Below, piece by piece: positions 39,401-49,586 of a stretch of 64,000 nt of DNA; the stretch's first letter is position 1; the number at the start of each line of letters is the position of its first letter. Under the pieces are notes generated by a model. The model worked only from the letters and a program-made list of their open reading frames with translations, was not told the DNA's origin and did no database searches. Position numbers and translations under genes: made by a program. Location: assembly GCA_921293015.1 (NCBI GenBank), contig OV121089.1, positions 38,674,520 to 38,738,519 on the forward strand, in the 5' to 3' direction. Source of the DNA: Phorcus lineatus (lineage: Eukaryota > Mollusca > Gastropoda > Trochida > Trochidae).

Positions 39401-42227
39401 GGCATTTTTGACGAGTCCTTTCCTTTGTGGGGCAAGTCCAAAGTCCGTTTTGAAATCGTAGGAAAGATCATAACAGTCCTCTGTGAAATGATCGGAGCAG
39501 ATGACAGACCTGTCATTTAAACTCCACTTCGCTCTTTTCTGACTAACAAACTTTGTCCAATTCTTCGGAACCGATCGATGCAGTTGAATGTCTCCTGATT
39601 TCTTATTAGTACAGTTGGCAGCAACGCAGGAAGAAGGCATGTCTCTTTCGCAATGAAAACGTAGACGAATGCGACCCATATCTGCATTGATATATACTTG
39701 TTTACAAACAAGCGAGTCCTGTCTATTACGTCACATCCGCCGAAGGAGAGCTCAGGCCCCTCTAGGGACTTTTTTAATTGGGCTTTCGAGGCGGCCAATT
39801 TCTACGCACTTTGAACCGTTATATCTTTTTAATTAAATGACTCATCGAAACTCTGTTTGGTGTTTTATCTACTTGAATGTATTGTCTTTATGAAAATGGG
39901 GATTGAAGTCGAATACAAAACGGGGATATAATATCTTTAACAATAACACGATCAACAACATTCATTCGGATTTATATTATGACCCTATTTTAAACCATGT
40001 TGATACAATTTTCTCATGTAACAGTAAATATACAAATATAGCAATATAAATAAATAGCAATGATTACAGTTTTTTAAAATTTTCATTCAAAATATACTTC
40101 CGTAATGTCAAATAATACCATTCGTTTATTCACCTCAGAACCACCTTGCAAAAAAGAGACTACTACCATACAATCTCCTGAACCAACCACAAAGCCACCA
40201 TCCAGTTTCATTACTGAGGCGAGTCCCAAACCATCCACTTTAATCACCACCGAACCGAGTCTCGAGCCAACCACTTTCTTCACCACTGAGCCGAGTCATA
40301 AACTATCCGATATGTTCAACACTATGCCGAGTTTCGAGCCATCTACGATGTTCACCACCGAGCCGAGTCCAATAACATCCCCCAAGTTCACCACCGAGCA
40401 GACTCTTGAGCGATCCAGCAAGTTCACCACCGAGACGAGTCCCACGCCATCCAACACAGTCATCACCGAGCAGAGTCTCGAGCGATCCACTATGTTCACC
40501 ACCGGACCGAGTCTGGAGCCATCCAGCAAGTTCACAACCGAGCCAAGTGCCACACCATCCACCCAGTTCACCACCGGGCTGAGTCTGGAGCCATTCACCA
40601 AGATCACCACCGAGCCAAGTGCCACACCATCCACCAAGTTCACCACCGGGCTGAATCTGGAGCCATCCAGCAAGTTCACAACCGAGCCAAGTGCCACACC
40701 ATCCACCAAGTTCACCAGCGGACCGAGTCTGGAGCCATCCACCAAGATCACCACCGTGCCAAGTGCCACACCATCCACCAAGTTCACCACCGAGCCGAGT
40801 ATCGAGCCATCCACCAAGATCACCACAGAGCAGAGTCCCACACCATCCAGCGAGTTCACCACCGAGTCGAGTATCGAGCCAACCACCAAGGTCACCACCG
40901 AGCATAGTCCTACACCATCAAGCAGGTTTACCACCGAGTCAAGTCTCGAGCCATCCAGCAAGATAACAACCGAGCCGAATCTCGAGCCATCCGCCAAGGT
41001 TACTACAGAGTCAACCACCGAGACAACGAGCACAAGTACCAAACATGATTATCCGATATCATCCGACAAACTTGGACTAAGTGGTGACACCATTTCAGCA
41101 ATTGCAGTGTCTGTTGGAATCGTTGCTTTTTTCCTGTTGGTGACAGCCATTACTTTCCTTACTGTTAAGTTGCGAAAACAGACAAGAAGTCAACCCACAG
41201 TGAGTAAATAGATTGCACAGGTCTAAACGAAACGCAATTCAATTAATATAGAATTGTATGTGTTTAAACAAGATTTGTCAAAAAAACGTAGATAATTGAA
41301 ATTGTCAGTTATTTATTGGCATTCACTGAACATGACACTATACTCTCTGTATTTTCTAAACCAGGAGGCGGCATTTGCCAATCAGTTCTCGGGTGTTTTG
41401 GATACCCGGGACAAAGGATCCATGCTTGGAAGCAGCACAGAGAGCCAAAAAAACGTAAGTTTATCTCAGTTTAAAAAGACATAATCATTTTTCTATAAAT
41501 GCAAGTAAATACAATGTAGTATACGAAAATAAGCCAAAACGCATTTGGAATCAGTCGTGTAATGAATAAAACATCAAAGGTTACTCATGTTCATGACTGA
41601 TATTATCATGTCAACCTTCTACCTAACTCGATGCAATAATATATTTCAAGAAAGATTCAACATTCTCCCTCTTTTGGCACCGAATGATTGACTTTTTTGT
41701 CTGAAAAAGGAACCCCAGCATATTGTCAATGCGTAGTCATCAAAACATAGATCATTTCTCATACTCATCTGAACAAACAGTCATAAGGCATATGCCGTTG
41801 TCTGGCACCAAATGGCTATACAATGCATAATCAAAAGATCATAAGTATTATATGATAAATGTGCAATTTCACTTCATTGAATGTTTTGCATTCTGTGTTG
41901 TATTCATCACATTTGGTACCAAACATAACTTGAACATAAAACAATTTTTTTTTACGTATGTCTTTGATTTTGTTAAAGATTTCGGTGTAAAACACCTATA
42001 TTCAGCAAGGGAACAAAACAATTTAACTTAATGGAATATACATTATACAAGATGTTCACCATGCCTTTTGAAATTGAAAAGTCCATACCAAGCTCTCTCC
42101 ACAGAATGCAGCCAATGAAAGCGAGATTGCAAGCTACTGGGATACATTGGATGCCAGCAGAGGAGGTTCTTTCAGTCCGAGGTTTATCCCCAGAGTCAAC
42201 TTGAAGAGTCCTCAGATGTACTCGTAG
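20575..42227 (+). CDS. Gene A: YWTD-propeller / EGF / VWDE-like mucin-stalk membrane protein
   Basis: This is a spliced gene with GT-AG junctions in consistent phase. Exons: 20558-20659 (ATG 20575), 20845-21078, 21269-21440, 21830-21948, 22099-22291, [one short exon unresolved], 22704-22826, 23923-24045, 24399-24655, 24780-24860, 25221-25350, 26213-26421, 27013-27098, 27294-27357, 28428-28619, 29090-29337, 29784-30045, 30266-30418, 30845-31028, 31378-31565, 31925-32194, 32584-32698, 40139-41199, 41365-41454, 42105-42227 (stop). The product is about 1,600 residues: signal peptide, LDLR class B propeller, two EGF-CA domains, VWDE-type ectodomain with VWD and EGF domains, Ser/Thr/Pro stalk, one membrane helix and a short tail. 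It is probably a surface adhesion or recognition protein; the ligand is unknown. Introns not listed separately hold no further genes that I can see. VWDE homology is inferred from motifs, and no search was run. Confidence 0.85.
20845..22291 (+). CDS. Gene A exons for the YWTD (LDLR class B) propeller
   Basis: Four exons (20845-21078, 21269-21440, 21830-21948, 22099-22291) encode about 240 residues of propeller blades. Visible blade motifs are WICGIAYDPVEDYVYWI, LIHEGPHYFQISVLDLETKQ, FIYWITSQESIHTMDYNGNN and GVLYWCHDNEVHSIKTDGK. These follow the 'D....YW.D....I....DG' pattern of LDL-receptor class B repeats, which usually form a six-bladed extracellular propeller that binds protein ligands or stabilises the receptor. 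The last exon is 36 bases longer than its gene B counterpart and ends in phase 2. The following EGF exon needs phase 1, so another exon is missing from this model. Confidence 0.8.
22704..22826 (+). CDS. Gene A EGF-CA domain exon 1
   Basis: A symmetric phase 1-1 exon encodes one calcium-binding EGF domain. DVNECLEGTDNC opens it, six cysteines follow with the usual spacing, and INTYSSFRCQC contains the aromatic and Asn positions of the calcium-binding, hydroxylatable type. No counterpart exists in gene B, whose flanking exons join in frame without it. Confidence 0.9.
23923..24045 (+). CDS. Gene A EGF-CA domain exon 2
   Basis: This second symmetric phase 1-1 exon has the same length (123 bases) as the first. 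It encodes DIDECTDNKDNC ... CSNTEGSFTCTC ... GVSC, a clear six-cysteine cbEGF. Matching length and phase indicate exon duplication. It lies 1.1 kb downstream of the first EGF exon. Confidence 0.92.
24399..26421 (+). CDS. Gene A exons for the VWDE N-terminal ectodomain modules
   Basis: Four exons (24399-24655, 24780-24860, 25221-25350, 26213-26421) encode about 225 residues. The first contains ELTFYCNFVELP...ITIWSVNGDVIVKTE, like the 'F.C.F......V.W.VNG' segment preceding the VWD domain in vertebrate VWDE. The third carries GGTTEISLQLTAPFGC, and the fourth LTLSGKITNTYG and SFEHEMWADYELGIIE. Cysteines are sparse and the fold is probably beta-rich. Assignment rests on motif order and on the same exon set in gene B. 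Confidence 0.75.
25381..25416. repeat. (TA)n microsatellite in gene A intron
   Basis: A TA dinucleotide run begins about 30 bases after the splice donor at 25350. Confidence 0.9.
27013..30045 (+). CDS. Gene A von Willebrand factor type D (VWD) domain exons
   Basis: Five exons (27013-27098, 27294-27357, 28428-28619, 29090-29337, 29784-30045) encode the VWD domain. It opens with SCHSVNDPHLKTFDG (the GDPH/TFDG signature), continues with YKGNFTFYKH, CGYGNIWCNCGVAVRAG and VSVNIYGTLLNV, and closes with SAGLCGKLSDVCSDDF, which holds the conserved GLCG. The VWD domain is a disulphide-rich adhesion or multimerisation module. The last exon ends with NNRRRRSSLRSLERQKR, a polybasic stretch that could be a proprotein-convertase cleavage site. 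The donor of the third exon is the less common GTTAGT, conserved in gene B. Confidence 0.88.
27389..27453. repeat. (AT)n microsatellite in gene A intron
   Basis: A long uninterrupted AT dinucleotide run of about 65 bases starts about 30 bases after the donor at 27357. Confidence 0.92.
30266..32698 (+). CDS. Gene A post-VWD exons: Cys-rich segment, EGF and VWDE C-terminal module
   Basis: Exons 30266-30418, 30845-31028, 31378-31565, 31925-32194 and 32584-32698. The first two encode GNWTEESARSEC...SIEDCVLDIQLTGTTDF. The second and third together make an EGF-like domain, AC-P-NDCTGHGNCSEG joined to FCYCDDDYGGEDC. There follow CDLSEESCELISVYGETF..NTTC and, after the fourth exon, SYCLHNGTCYIGG...CIVCDSNG. 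This order strongly resembles vertebrate VWDE downstream of its VWD domain. The intron after 31028 starts with GC, not GT (GAAG|GCAAGA). Confidence 0.82.
36840..37700 (-). pseudogene. Degenerate LINE reverse-transcriptase relic
   Basis: Minus-strand fragments in several frames match RT of a non-LTR element. Seen are YSKSKETVRLSGTL followed by SGVRQGRVL (the GVRQG block), then VFRNGGNLRIKEK and KQIVLYGAEVLGY. The order equals VIVFKNGGKL..NEKW and SPMLLYGSEIWG of the LINE at 14.8-16.3 kb, so the two belong to related families. Stops and frameshifts are frequent and the YADD box is lost. Confidence 0.7.
39398..39640 (-). CDS. THAP-type zinc-finger domain, apparently truncated by a stop
   Basis: Starting at MPSSCVAANC, the frame encodes a near-complete THAP (C2CH) DNA-binding domain: Cys 5 and Cys 10, the invariant Pro and Trp in SVPKNWTKF, a second Trp, and ICSDHF giving the last Cys and His. 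The family normally ends in AVPTIF; here the codons read NA, then TAG, then PTIN, so a stop replaces the Val position. It is either a pseudogene, a THAP transposase (P-element) remnant, or a first exon spliced before the stop. An in-frame upstream ATG at 39679 would add 13 residues. It lies antisense inside gene A's large intron, and upstream (39700-39800) is GC-richer, with TGACGTAA. Confidence 0.65.
   Translation of the reverse strand: MPSSCVAANCTNKKSGDIQLHRSVPKNWTKFVSQKRAKWSLNDRSVICSDHFTEDCYDLSYDFKTDFGLAPQRKGLVKNA
40139..41199 (+). CDS. Gene A mucin-like stalk and transmembrane exon
   Basis: The acceptor CACCTCAG joins in phase 1 and the exon ends ACCCACA|GTGAGT in phase 0. About 22 tandem repeats of 12 residues (36 bp) occur, with consensus (T/S)KFTTEPSLEPS. 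Many alternate between a SLEPS and a SATPS ending, giving a 72-bp higher-order period. The Thr/Ser/Pro content predicts a rigid O-glycosylated stalk. A single hydrophobic helix, AIAVSVGIVAFFLLVTAITF, follows and then a basic stop-transfer LRKQTR, so the protein is a type I membrane protein. Antisense frames are also open because of the codon-phased repeat. Confidence 0.88.
41365..42227 (+). CDS. Gene A cytoplasmic tail exons and stop
   Basis: Two exons, 41365-41454 (EAAFANQFSGVLDTRD... ending ESQKN before GTAAGT) and 42105-42227 (NAANESEIASYWDTLD...SPQMYS, stop TAG), both in phase 0. Together with the end of the previous exon they give a tail of about 80 residues. It is Ser-rich and has two tyrosines, but I see no ITIM, ITAM or NPxY motif. 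There is no close match to a canonical AATAAA signal in the few hundred bases downstream, so the polyadenylation site is undetermined. Confidence 0.78.
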
Positions 42228-42755
42228 ATGTACAAGGAGACAGCTCATCTTCCTGTCTCTACAGAGAGCAGCAGTCTGCTTATTAACTCCTACCAATACT
42301 GGAGAGTTGCACATGTGGATGTGGAGGGTAGACAAATGTTTATGTGTTATCCTAAATCCTATTCTATTTTATATTTTGATGTGTAAAGATCAATGACATG
42401 AGGTTTGTTCGTATGAAATTATTTTGTGAATACCTGTCTATACCTGTCTTTGGCTTGATGATTTGATCAGGTTCCCCATTGTAATAGGTTGTAATATTTA
42501 TCTCCGCAGCAGTATTTTAACTGACATCGTTTTATGTAGCTTATGTGGGGTTTTTTTTATCTGATGCTTGTTTATTCATTATCTAGTTTGTTTTTCTTAA
42601 CAAGATTAGTGTTTGATAATATATACGAATTGAAGAAATATCTTTTAGCTACTTGTACTTGTACTAATTCTATTACTGTTACTGCGTTTTATTGTTATAT
42701 ATGTTTTTCGTATTTGATTCTCGTAATTATCCGAGTGTCATTTTGTATGTAAACC
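42228..42755. other. Gene A 3' flank
   Basis: It probably contains the 3' untranslated region. No distinct regulatory or coding feature was recognised. Confidence 0.4.
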
Positions 42756-43262
42756 TTAGTTAATGCAGTCTGAAACAGTGTGTCTCCATTCGTCCATTAA
42801 TGTAGCAAGAATTTGTTGGCATATATGTGGTTGTTGTTGTCGCACCAAGATCCTTCTGTTAATGTTATGCCAGAGGTGCTCAATGGGGTATATATCCGGA
42901 GATATGGCATGGCAATGGAAAACGTGAACGTTGTGAAACTGTATGGTCTGTCTTGCCACATGAGGTTAAGCGTTATCGTGTTGAGATGATTTTGGATGAA
43001 TGAGACCACTGGCTGTAAAAACCTGTCAATGTACCACTGAAATCGGGTGAAATTGCCGTCAATCAAAACAAGGTTGGTGATTGCGTCGCCAAGTATTTTG
43101 CCCCAGGCCATGACGCTGACTCCACCGGAAAAATAACCTTCTGTACGCACCAACGTGCCTCCCTCTCGTCCCGACGATGGTAGACCCTCCTTCTCCCGTC
43201 CAGATGGAACCGACTTTCATCAGAAATTAAAACCCTCTGCCAGTTTTGGATCTGTCAACGTG
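42756..43262 (-). pseudogene. Tc1-like transposase relic
   Basis: Minus-strand frames show ISDESRFHLDG near 43225, GGVSVMAWGKILGDAITNLVLIDGN, YIDRFLQPVV and, after a frameshift, ISPDIYPIEHLWHNINRR. These are the central and C-terminal signatures of Tc1-type DD34E transposases (consensus SPDLNPIEHLWD). The segment that should read QDNARPHTA is shortened to WQDRPY. It is frameshifted and internally deleted, so presumed dead, and terminal repeats were not found. Confidence 0.85.
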
Positions 43263-45294
43263 TTACATTTCATGCGAGGTAAAATTCCAATTGCTACGTT
43301 TTTGTGATGTTATGAAACTGAAAGATGAAAACTCTACTGTGTTTTATTTTCTAAACTTAGTAAGATTTAGAACTATATCTAATTGTTTAACATTTGTCTG
43401 AGCTTCCTTGAACAGTTGAAATACATTTTGACCAAAATCATTTTCTTAGAAATGTAAAATTGTGTTTAGAAGAGAATTATTAAAAATTTCAGTATTTGGT
43501 CATTGTTTAAAGAAACTAACGAAAAAAACTTATCCAAAACATAACTAATTTCATTTTAAACAAATGTTGATGCGTTATCAAAAACATTCTATAATCGAAA
43601 ATAGGACAATTGATTTAACAAACGGACATATAATTATCAGCACAAAAGACTACACTTACGGTTAGAATCCGACAAGCCAAGTTCCTCTGAGGACATACGC
43701 TTTTATGATATTCGACTTTAAAGAGGTGTAACAAACCCATATGATTTTATCAAATGTTTCATATCTTCAACCTTCAAGCCAACCATACATCAACATGTAT
43801 CTTGAATAGGAATAAACAATTATCGTTCCATCATGTTTTTTTTCACTTCTTAAAGTAGACTTAGTTTTTCAGCATATAACGTGATCACAAATGATATAAT
43901 TAATGTAAAAAGATTTTCATGATCTAATCAATGCTGCTTATGCTGGTGACCAGGCGGACTAAGAGGCTTATGATTCTTCCCGCCAAATGTGCAAACACTT
44001 TTTTTAAAAAGAAACCAGTCCCAAGAAATAAATACTTGTACTTGATGAATAAGTTCATGTTTGTGAACATCCAATGCATGTGTAATAGACACGTAAGATA
44101 GTTTTCATATTGTTGCAAATACGATCACGCTGATATACGTGGATAAGAGACGGAACACCGGAGACTCTGCTCCTTTGCTGTGTGGGTTCATACCGGCATA
44201 CAAGAAGTTCAATACATTTTCTACATGTTGTAGAAAGGAACCTTAAAAAATAGAGAAGTTGTACTTTTTGAGAGCAGGTTGGGGCGTCTTCAATCGGATT
44301 TACATGAAACATTGTCATTTTGGGAATCTTATGTTTCAAAATGTATGACCTGTGCAGAATTATTTTTTAAAAAAGAAGTCCACCTTGCCTGAGTGGTACG
44401 AATATATGAAAACTGCGTTTTGGTGAAACTACTTGCAATGTTTTAACATCAGACCTGAATTGGTCAGATAGTGAGTTATTTCCAAAGTTTAACAATCATT
44501 AAAAATCAAGTCACCAGGGTGAGGTAATCCTGGATATATTCAGTTGATAACATGCACTGGGGGATAATGTTGCGATAGTGACAATTGATTATAATCATCA
44601 GAAGTTGTACCTTATATATTCCCAGAACAATTAACTACAAAGAGGAAGCATACCTACATTAGTACAGACTGGTGATACAGCCCAAGTTAGTGCAGCATCT
44701 TGTGGCGTACAAACTGAACTAAATTAATGCTGTAAATCATACCCTTGTTTTAATTAATTAGTTGTTAATGATGATATCCCCGTTAATTGTTGTATTTTTA
44801 TCATTTTGCAGAAAATATTTTTTTATGATAGAATAGATCATTGGGGCCATTTTCCAAAGTAAAAGGTTCCTGTCTTTCATACCAAGTAAGAAAGAGTACC
44901 AAATATTACCTCCGCCACTCGGAAATATTCAATTTCAATCACTTGATAATAAGTGGCATTTCTTTTAATTAAAGATACCCATTCTATAATCGATAATCAT
45001 ATTCTTTAATCATTGTGTTACTTGTTGTGGCACATGGACATTACAGTATTATATAAAACACATCTTATAAAATATATTTATTATTTTAACAATTTTGGAT
45101 TGGAAACATTCTTTTAAAATTCAGTTTTTCTTTCTTGGACTTGATTTTTGTCGAAAACCACACTTAACCTAAGCTTCTGTTCTGTAATCCCACCGAATAA
45201 AATCTCATGTGTATGGTGTAACCCCTTGTGATTATTTTTGAGCTGTTAAGTAACCTAATATTCACAAAGAGCTGTTCTGAAAGATGTTAGTGCT
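43263..45294. other. Intergenic DNA between genes A and B
   Basis: AT-rich; the short frames on both strands have no motif support. No RNA gene or clear repeat was recognised. Confidence 0.45.
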
Positions 45295-45455
45295 ATATTA
45301 TGTTACCTAGACGGAACAACCCCCAGATGACAATCATGTCAAATCTGGATAATTTTCCACACATTTAGTTTTACACAATGGTTAATACTTAAAGATGATA
45401 AGCCTATCTTATTTTACGAAGACGGAACAGTCCCCCAAGTTAACAGTCATGTCGT
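45295..45455. repeat. Pair of short related repeats with GACGGAACA core
   Basis: TTACCTAGACGGAACAACCCCC near 45304 and TTACGAAGACGGAACAGTCCCC near 45412 are about 108 bp apart. Each is followed by (A/T)GACA(A/G)TCATGTC-like sequence. A third copy of the core is near 8765, so this is a dispersed repeat of unknown type. Confidence 0.5.
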
Positions 45456-45643
45456 CGTCTATCGATGATCGATTCCTTTTGTATTACACAAATAAGCCAC
45501 TAGAGCTTGAGTTGACAATCGATCTTGACACGCGTGTGGTGTCTGTCATAGCATTCATTTAGTACGTGCAGATGGGAATGAATGCAAAGACATTAATGAA
45601 GATTTTAAATAATAATTCAATGAAATATTTCCTCAGTAGCACC

Positions 45644-46097
45644 ATTCTCTCCCCACAGGTAGCTCCGTCTTAAATTCCTATACAACCTCTGTCTTATTAC
45701 GAAGGTTTCTCGGGCATCAGGCAGCTCCCACTACCGGCGCAATATAGCAACTTAAACTACCTGGCATTATTTCAGCCAATGAAAACACCGAATGCATGAA
45801 TAATATATTTGTTGTCACATAGGCCTATGCAATGATGCAGTCGCAAAATGAGGCGTATGTGTTCTGTAAAGACGACTCAAAGTGCAAGGTGCATATTCAA
45901 ATAAAGTTAAGTTTTGGAAAGCTTACAGAAATAACTTAGGCGATTTGAATGATAAATTTTGAAACGGCGTCGCTGATTGCACAACTAACTTTGATTGCAT
46001 TCAATCAGCGTTCTACATTTCGTGCCCGAGAAACTTTCGTATGAAGACAGAGGTTGTATAGAAATTTATGACGGAGCTACCTCTGTTGGGAGAGAAT
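45644..46097. mobile_element. MITE-like inverted-repeat element
   Basis: The left arm 45644-45715 (CTCTCCCCACAGGTAGCTCC ... TTTCTCGGGCA) is the reverse complement of the right end 46028-46097 with few mismatches. That gives inverted terminal repeats of about 70 bp enclosing about 310 bp. No coding capacity is seen. Size and structure fit a MITE; the superfamily is not determined. Confidence 0.75.
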
Positions 46098-47527
46098 TCA
46101 GAAGCAGTAATTAAAGGAAATGTTACTGAAATCAATTTTCCCATTATATCAAATCACTGTCACTGATATTTCTGTGTAACATAACAAACTTGTAAGCTTC
46201 CTGTTACATTAACCTATTCGAATCCGCAAACCTCACATTAACCCTTGGATACTTGCACCCTTTTCGAAGTACGATATGTGATCTTAAATGTATGAAATAA
46301 CTAGATAAAATGATAATTTCATTTGGATTCGTCGTTTGCAAAATGGGCGATATTGTGGTTTCTATAACAATATCAATAACGAATAGTTAACAATATCATT
46401 AATAATAATCAACTATTCATATTGATTACGATTAGTTTTGGTGAATATAGAACAATTCTATGAGCGTTTCTTGACTAGTGTAGAACATTAGAGACACATG
46501 TTCATTAGTTGTACTTCAATGTTGAACTGTAGATCAGTTTGATTAATTGCAGATACACATGAATACTTGACAGTAAGTGTGCGGAAGACCTTGTTGTTGC
46601 CTTTCCGCTGTTCTGTGGTTCTGAAATGATTTTCTTGTATATATACGGACAACGATATAATCTCTGACAAAATAAGAAAAAACTGAATTGTTGAAGCCCT
46701 GGTTAAGTCATATGTCTCCAGTTATATTTGAATGAATCATTTGGCGCTTTCACTTTGATAAATCAATAGATTTCAAACTTGACCATGATATTGAGTGTTT
46801 ATATTACGGCTGTACGAGATATTTGTATAAAACCAACACTTACACTTTCATTAGTATTTCATTAAATGTTTTAAAGAACTATGATTTGTTGTCTTTATTT
46901 TCTTCCGGTGATCCTCAGACAGATAACAGTAGGTAATGTGTGAAGTCTTAATGGAATTCTGGGAACGAAATGGTAAAATACAACCTTAACCGTCTATGAT
47001 AAATAGAATGATCCGAGACCAAACATGGTTTCATATGTATCAGGTAATCGTAGTGCTTTTGTGTAGTAAAAGGGAACAATTTACTTCCAATTGAATCAAC
47101 ATTAGAACTTAGACACAACCGTAGGTGACATACTTTCAAAATTCATATTAATTACCAAATATTTGTAAAAGCTTGGGAATGATTGAAGTATTTGAAAGTC
47201 TACCTATCATCTAGATCCAGTATGTGTTAAATAAGTAAGCTAAACTTTTTTCCAAATTGAAAATAATTAATGTGTAAATTATTCATTATTGTGTTGTGTT
47301 GAAAATAACACATGGAAAGAATAACTCATAAGGCCAATGACGACGCAGGTTTTAGACAAAGAGGGTGCAGTTAAATATGCTCGAATAAATCACCAAGTGA
47401 CACCTTGAAATGTGTAAAGTCCTATCAAGGTATATTATTTACACGCTTGAGCCAGACTATCTCGTTCCAGAAACTTCCTTCTGTGTCTTTCTTCTAGACA
47501 GTAGATATGGGCTGGTTGGTTGACTCT
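46098..47527. other. Intergenic DNA upstream of gene B
   Basis: No gene or repeat was recognised. Confidence 0.45.
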
Positions 47528-47690
47528 GAATGAAGCTTCCTAGTTTTGCATGATACTTGATGGCAATTTGAGTACATGTATGTGTGGTTCATATCTATGT
47601 CATTTTGAATCAGAATTCGTTCCATTTAAAAGTTCAGACAGGTTTCAACTTTCTTCCACAGATTCTGAAATAATTCAAACAAAACACATA
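47528..47690 (+). promoter_or_regulatory. Conserved upstream block of gene B
   Basis: It resembles the block that is tandemly duplicated upstream of gene A (17328-17833), with GTTTTGCATGATAC shared exactly and CTTTCTTC...TGA..T.ATTCAAACA in the same order. Conservation outside exons suggests either regulatory constraint or simply the age of the gene duplication. It lies about 1.2 kb before the probable first exon. Confidence 0.4.
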
Positions 47691-48789
47691 TTTGATCGAT
47701 TTTCGATCGATGTTTCATGATTTTGTAAATTTTTTAAAAACAGAATTACAACATTGTTTGTAAATGTTGTTCTTCGGGCCCGGTGCCGGTTTATATATTT
47801 ACGGTTTATTTAAACCCATCACACTAGATGCACAATGCCCATATGTCCTCAAGCATATTTCTAACATTCAGTATTTCAATATTTTTTAAAGAAATAAAAC
47901 ATCCAAAATAATTGTTAGTAATATACGAATACTTTTACATATTATTCACTTTGTTGTGTTTTCAAAACTATCCGCTACGACTTCTTTGAGTGGCATTTAG
48001 AAGTTTGGAAGCAAATAAGTACCAAATATTTATGGATAACAACTTATTTAATCTAAGAGTGCGACGTTTCGACACAGATTCTTGTATCGTTGTCATACAT
48101 GCTTGACATGCTCCATAAAAATGTTGTACTTATAACCGCTACGAGTATAATACATCTTATCTAATGTTCCGTTGTTAACGTTCAAATACTATTTTACATT
48201 AAGTATTCAAAGAACATTACGTTTGGACGTGTTTTTTTCAAAAGACGTTAAAGCGACATTGATTTTAAAATGAAAAAATGGTGAAATAGTATTCATACCT
48301 GTAGGAAAATGCTTGTGAACACTGGTCCAGAAAGGTTATTTGTAAAGTAAAGGCTTCATTGAAATGGTATTAAACGCAACAAGGAATATATTATTCCCAA
48401 AAGATTAACATAAACCAGATGAAATGAAAAAAATTCAATTTTCATCATTTCATTGTCTCTTGTTCATTAAAAAAAGTAAGTATTTTTCAAACATGTAATC
48501 TAAAAAGCTTGTGGTCACCCAAGGTGTGACTTGGCATAATGTGTTAACTGGCATATCAAACGAGTGCAGGATAGAATAGCGCATTAATAGAACTGTTGTT
48601 TTCTGCAATGAAGTATGCTCTAGAAACTTTACACGAAAAAGTTTCAAAACAACTCGATAGAGGTTTAAAAAACGTTGTTTTGGCCAACATAAAGAAATCT
48701 CGTCAGAGTTATTTTACTACTTCAATGTATGGTGACTGGTTTTGGTATGTTACCAACGTGTTCTCATTAAGCAGTCATCAACCAATAAA

Positions 48790-48957
48790 ATATGCTATAG
48801 ACATATAGCTTTTAAGTTAAAACGCTGTCAGACGTTGCAAACGTGCTCACTTCTTTGGCACTGTTCCATGTTCCTGGTTCCAAAGGACTTCCTGTTTTGT
48901 ATGCTATAGTGATGATCACTGGCGATATCTGCTATTGCTCATTCGGACAGGCCTGAA
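48790..48957 (+). promoter_or_regulatory. Gene B probable non-coding first exon and core promoter
   Basis: TTTGGCACTGTTCCAT and CAAAGGACTTCCTGT align with gene A's 18069-18110 block, and the segment ends in the donor CCTGAA|GTAAGT. The next acceptor is TTGACTTCAG before 49587. A TATA-like ATAAAATA lies at about 48786. The role as 5' untranslated exon is inferred from the paralogue comparison. Confidence 0.55.
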
Positions 48958-49586
48958 GTAAGTTGTTTGTCTTTTACTCAATTGTCTAAATCTAATTACT
49001 AAAGAAAAATGTTGGTGTTTGTTTTACCATAACCATATTTTAATGTTAATGGTATTGAGGTTTGACTTTGGGAAGTGATGCAAGTTATCTCGACATCATA
49101 TCAAATCGTTTTAATCCAACTTTTTACTACAAAAGATATCAAATTGATTTCACATTTGACAAAAATGTTGCGTCGTTATGGTTATTATTTCTTATTTATT
49201 TGTCGGCATAGACGTGTAATGTTTTATATGCTTTTCTTATTTATCAAAAGGATTTTAATTAGGAGGTTGACATTTTGGTGTAAAATTTTCAAGTATCACA
49301 AGAATATATATTTAGAGATCATGTCGAGCAGTAAAATTTATAATCTATATTTCCGATGTTTTTGAGTCACTCGAAATCTTTCAAGTACTAATTTTTCAAT
49401 TTATTTTTCTTTTCATTTAAGTGGGCGTCTCCTAGTTTAATCTTAAGTTTGCCTCATCATGAATTATCTGTTCAAACTCTTCCAAATATATTTCAAATCA
49501 TTCCAATAAAAACATTATTCACAAAAGTATGTCTGTAATAATTTTTGAATGGAGCAACTATCATGAATGCTTGCTCTTGACTTCAG

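Larger units (their letters stand above)
32699..40138 (+). other. Gene A large intron (7.4 kb)
   Basis: The intron joins phase 1 to phase 1 and separates the conserved ectodomain exons from the mucin stalk. It holds a degenerate LINE relic (36840-37700, minus) and a THAP-domain frame (39398-39640, minus), listed separately. The remainder (32699-36839, 37701-39397) is AT-rich, and I recognise nothing else in it. Confidence 0.7.

Noticed and set aside
40296..41042. Long minus-strand open frames (up to about 250 codons) across the stalk exon
   Set aside because: They are by-products of a codon-phased 36-bp repeat whose sense frame is linked by conserved splice sites to the receptor. The antisense products are low-complexity and lack any domain.
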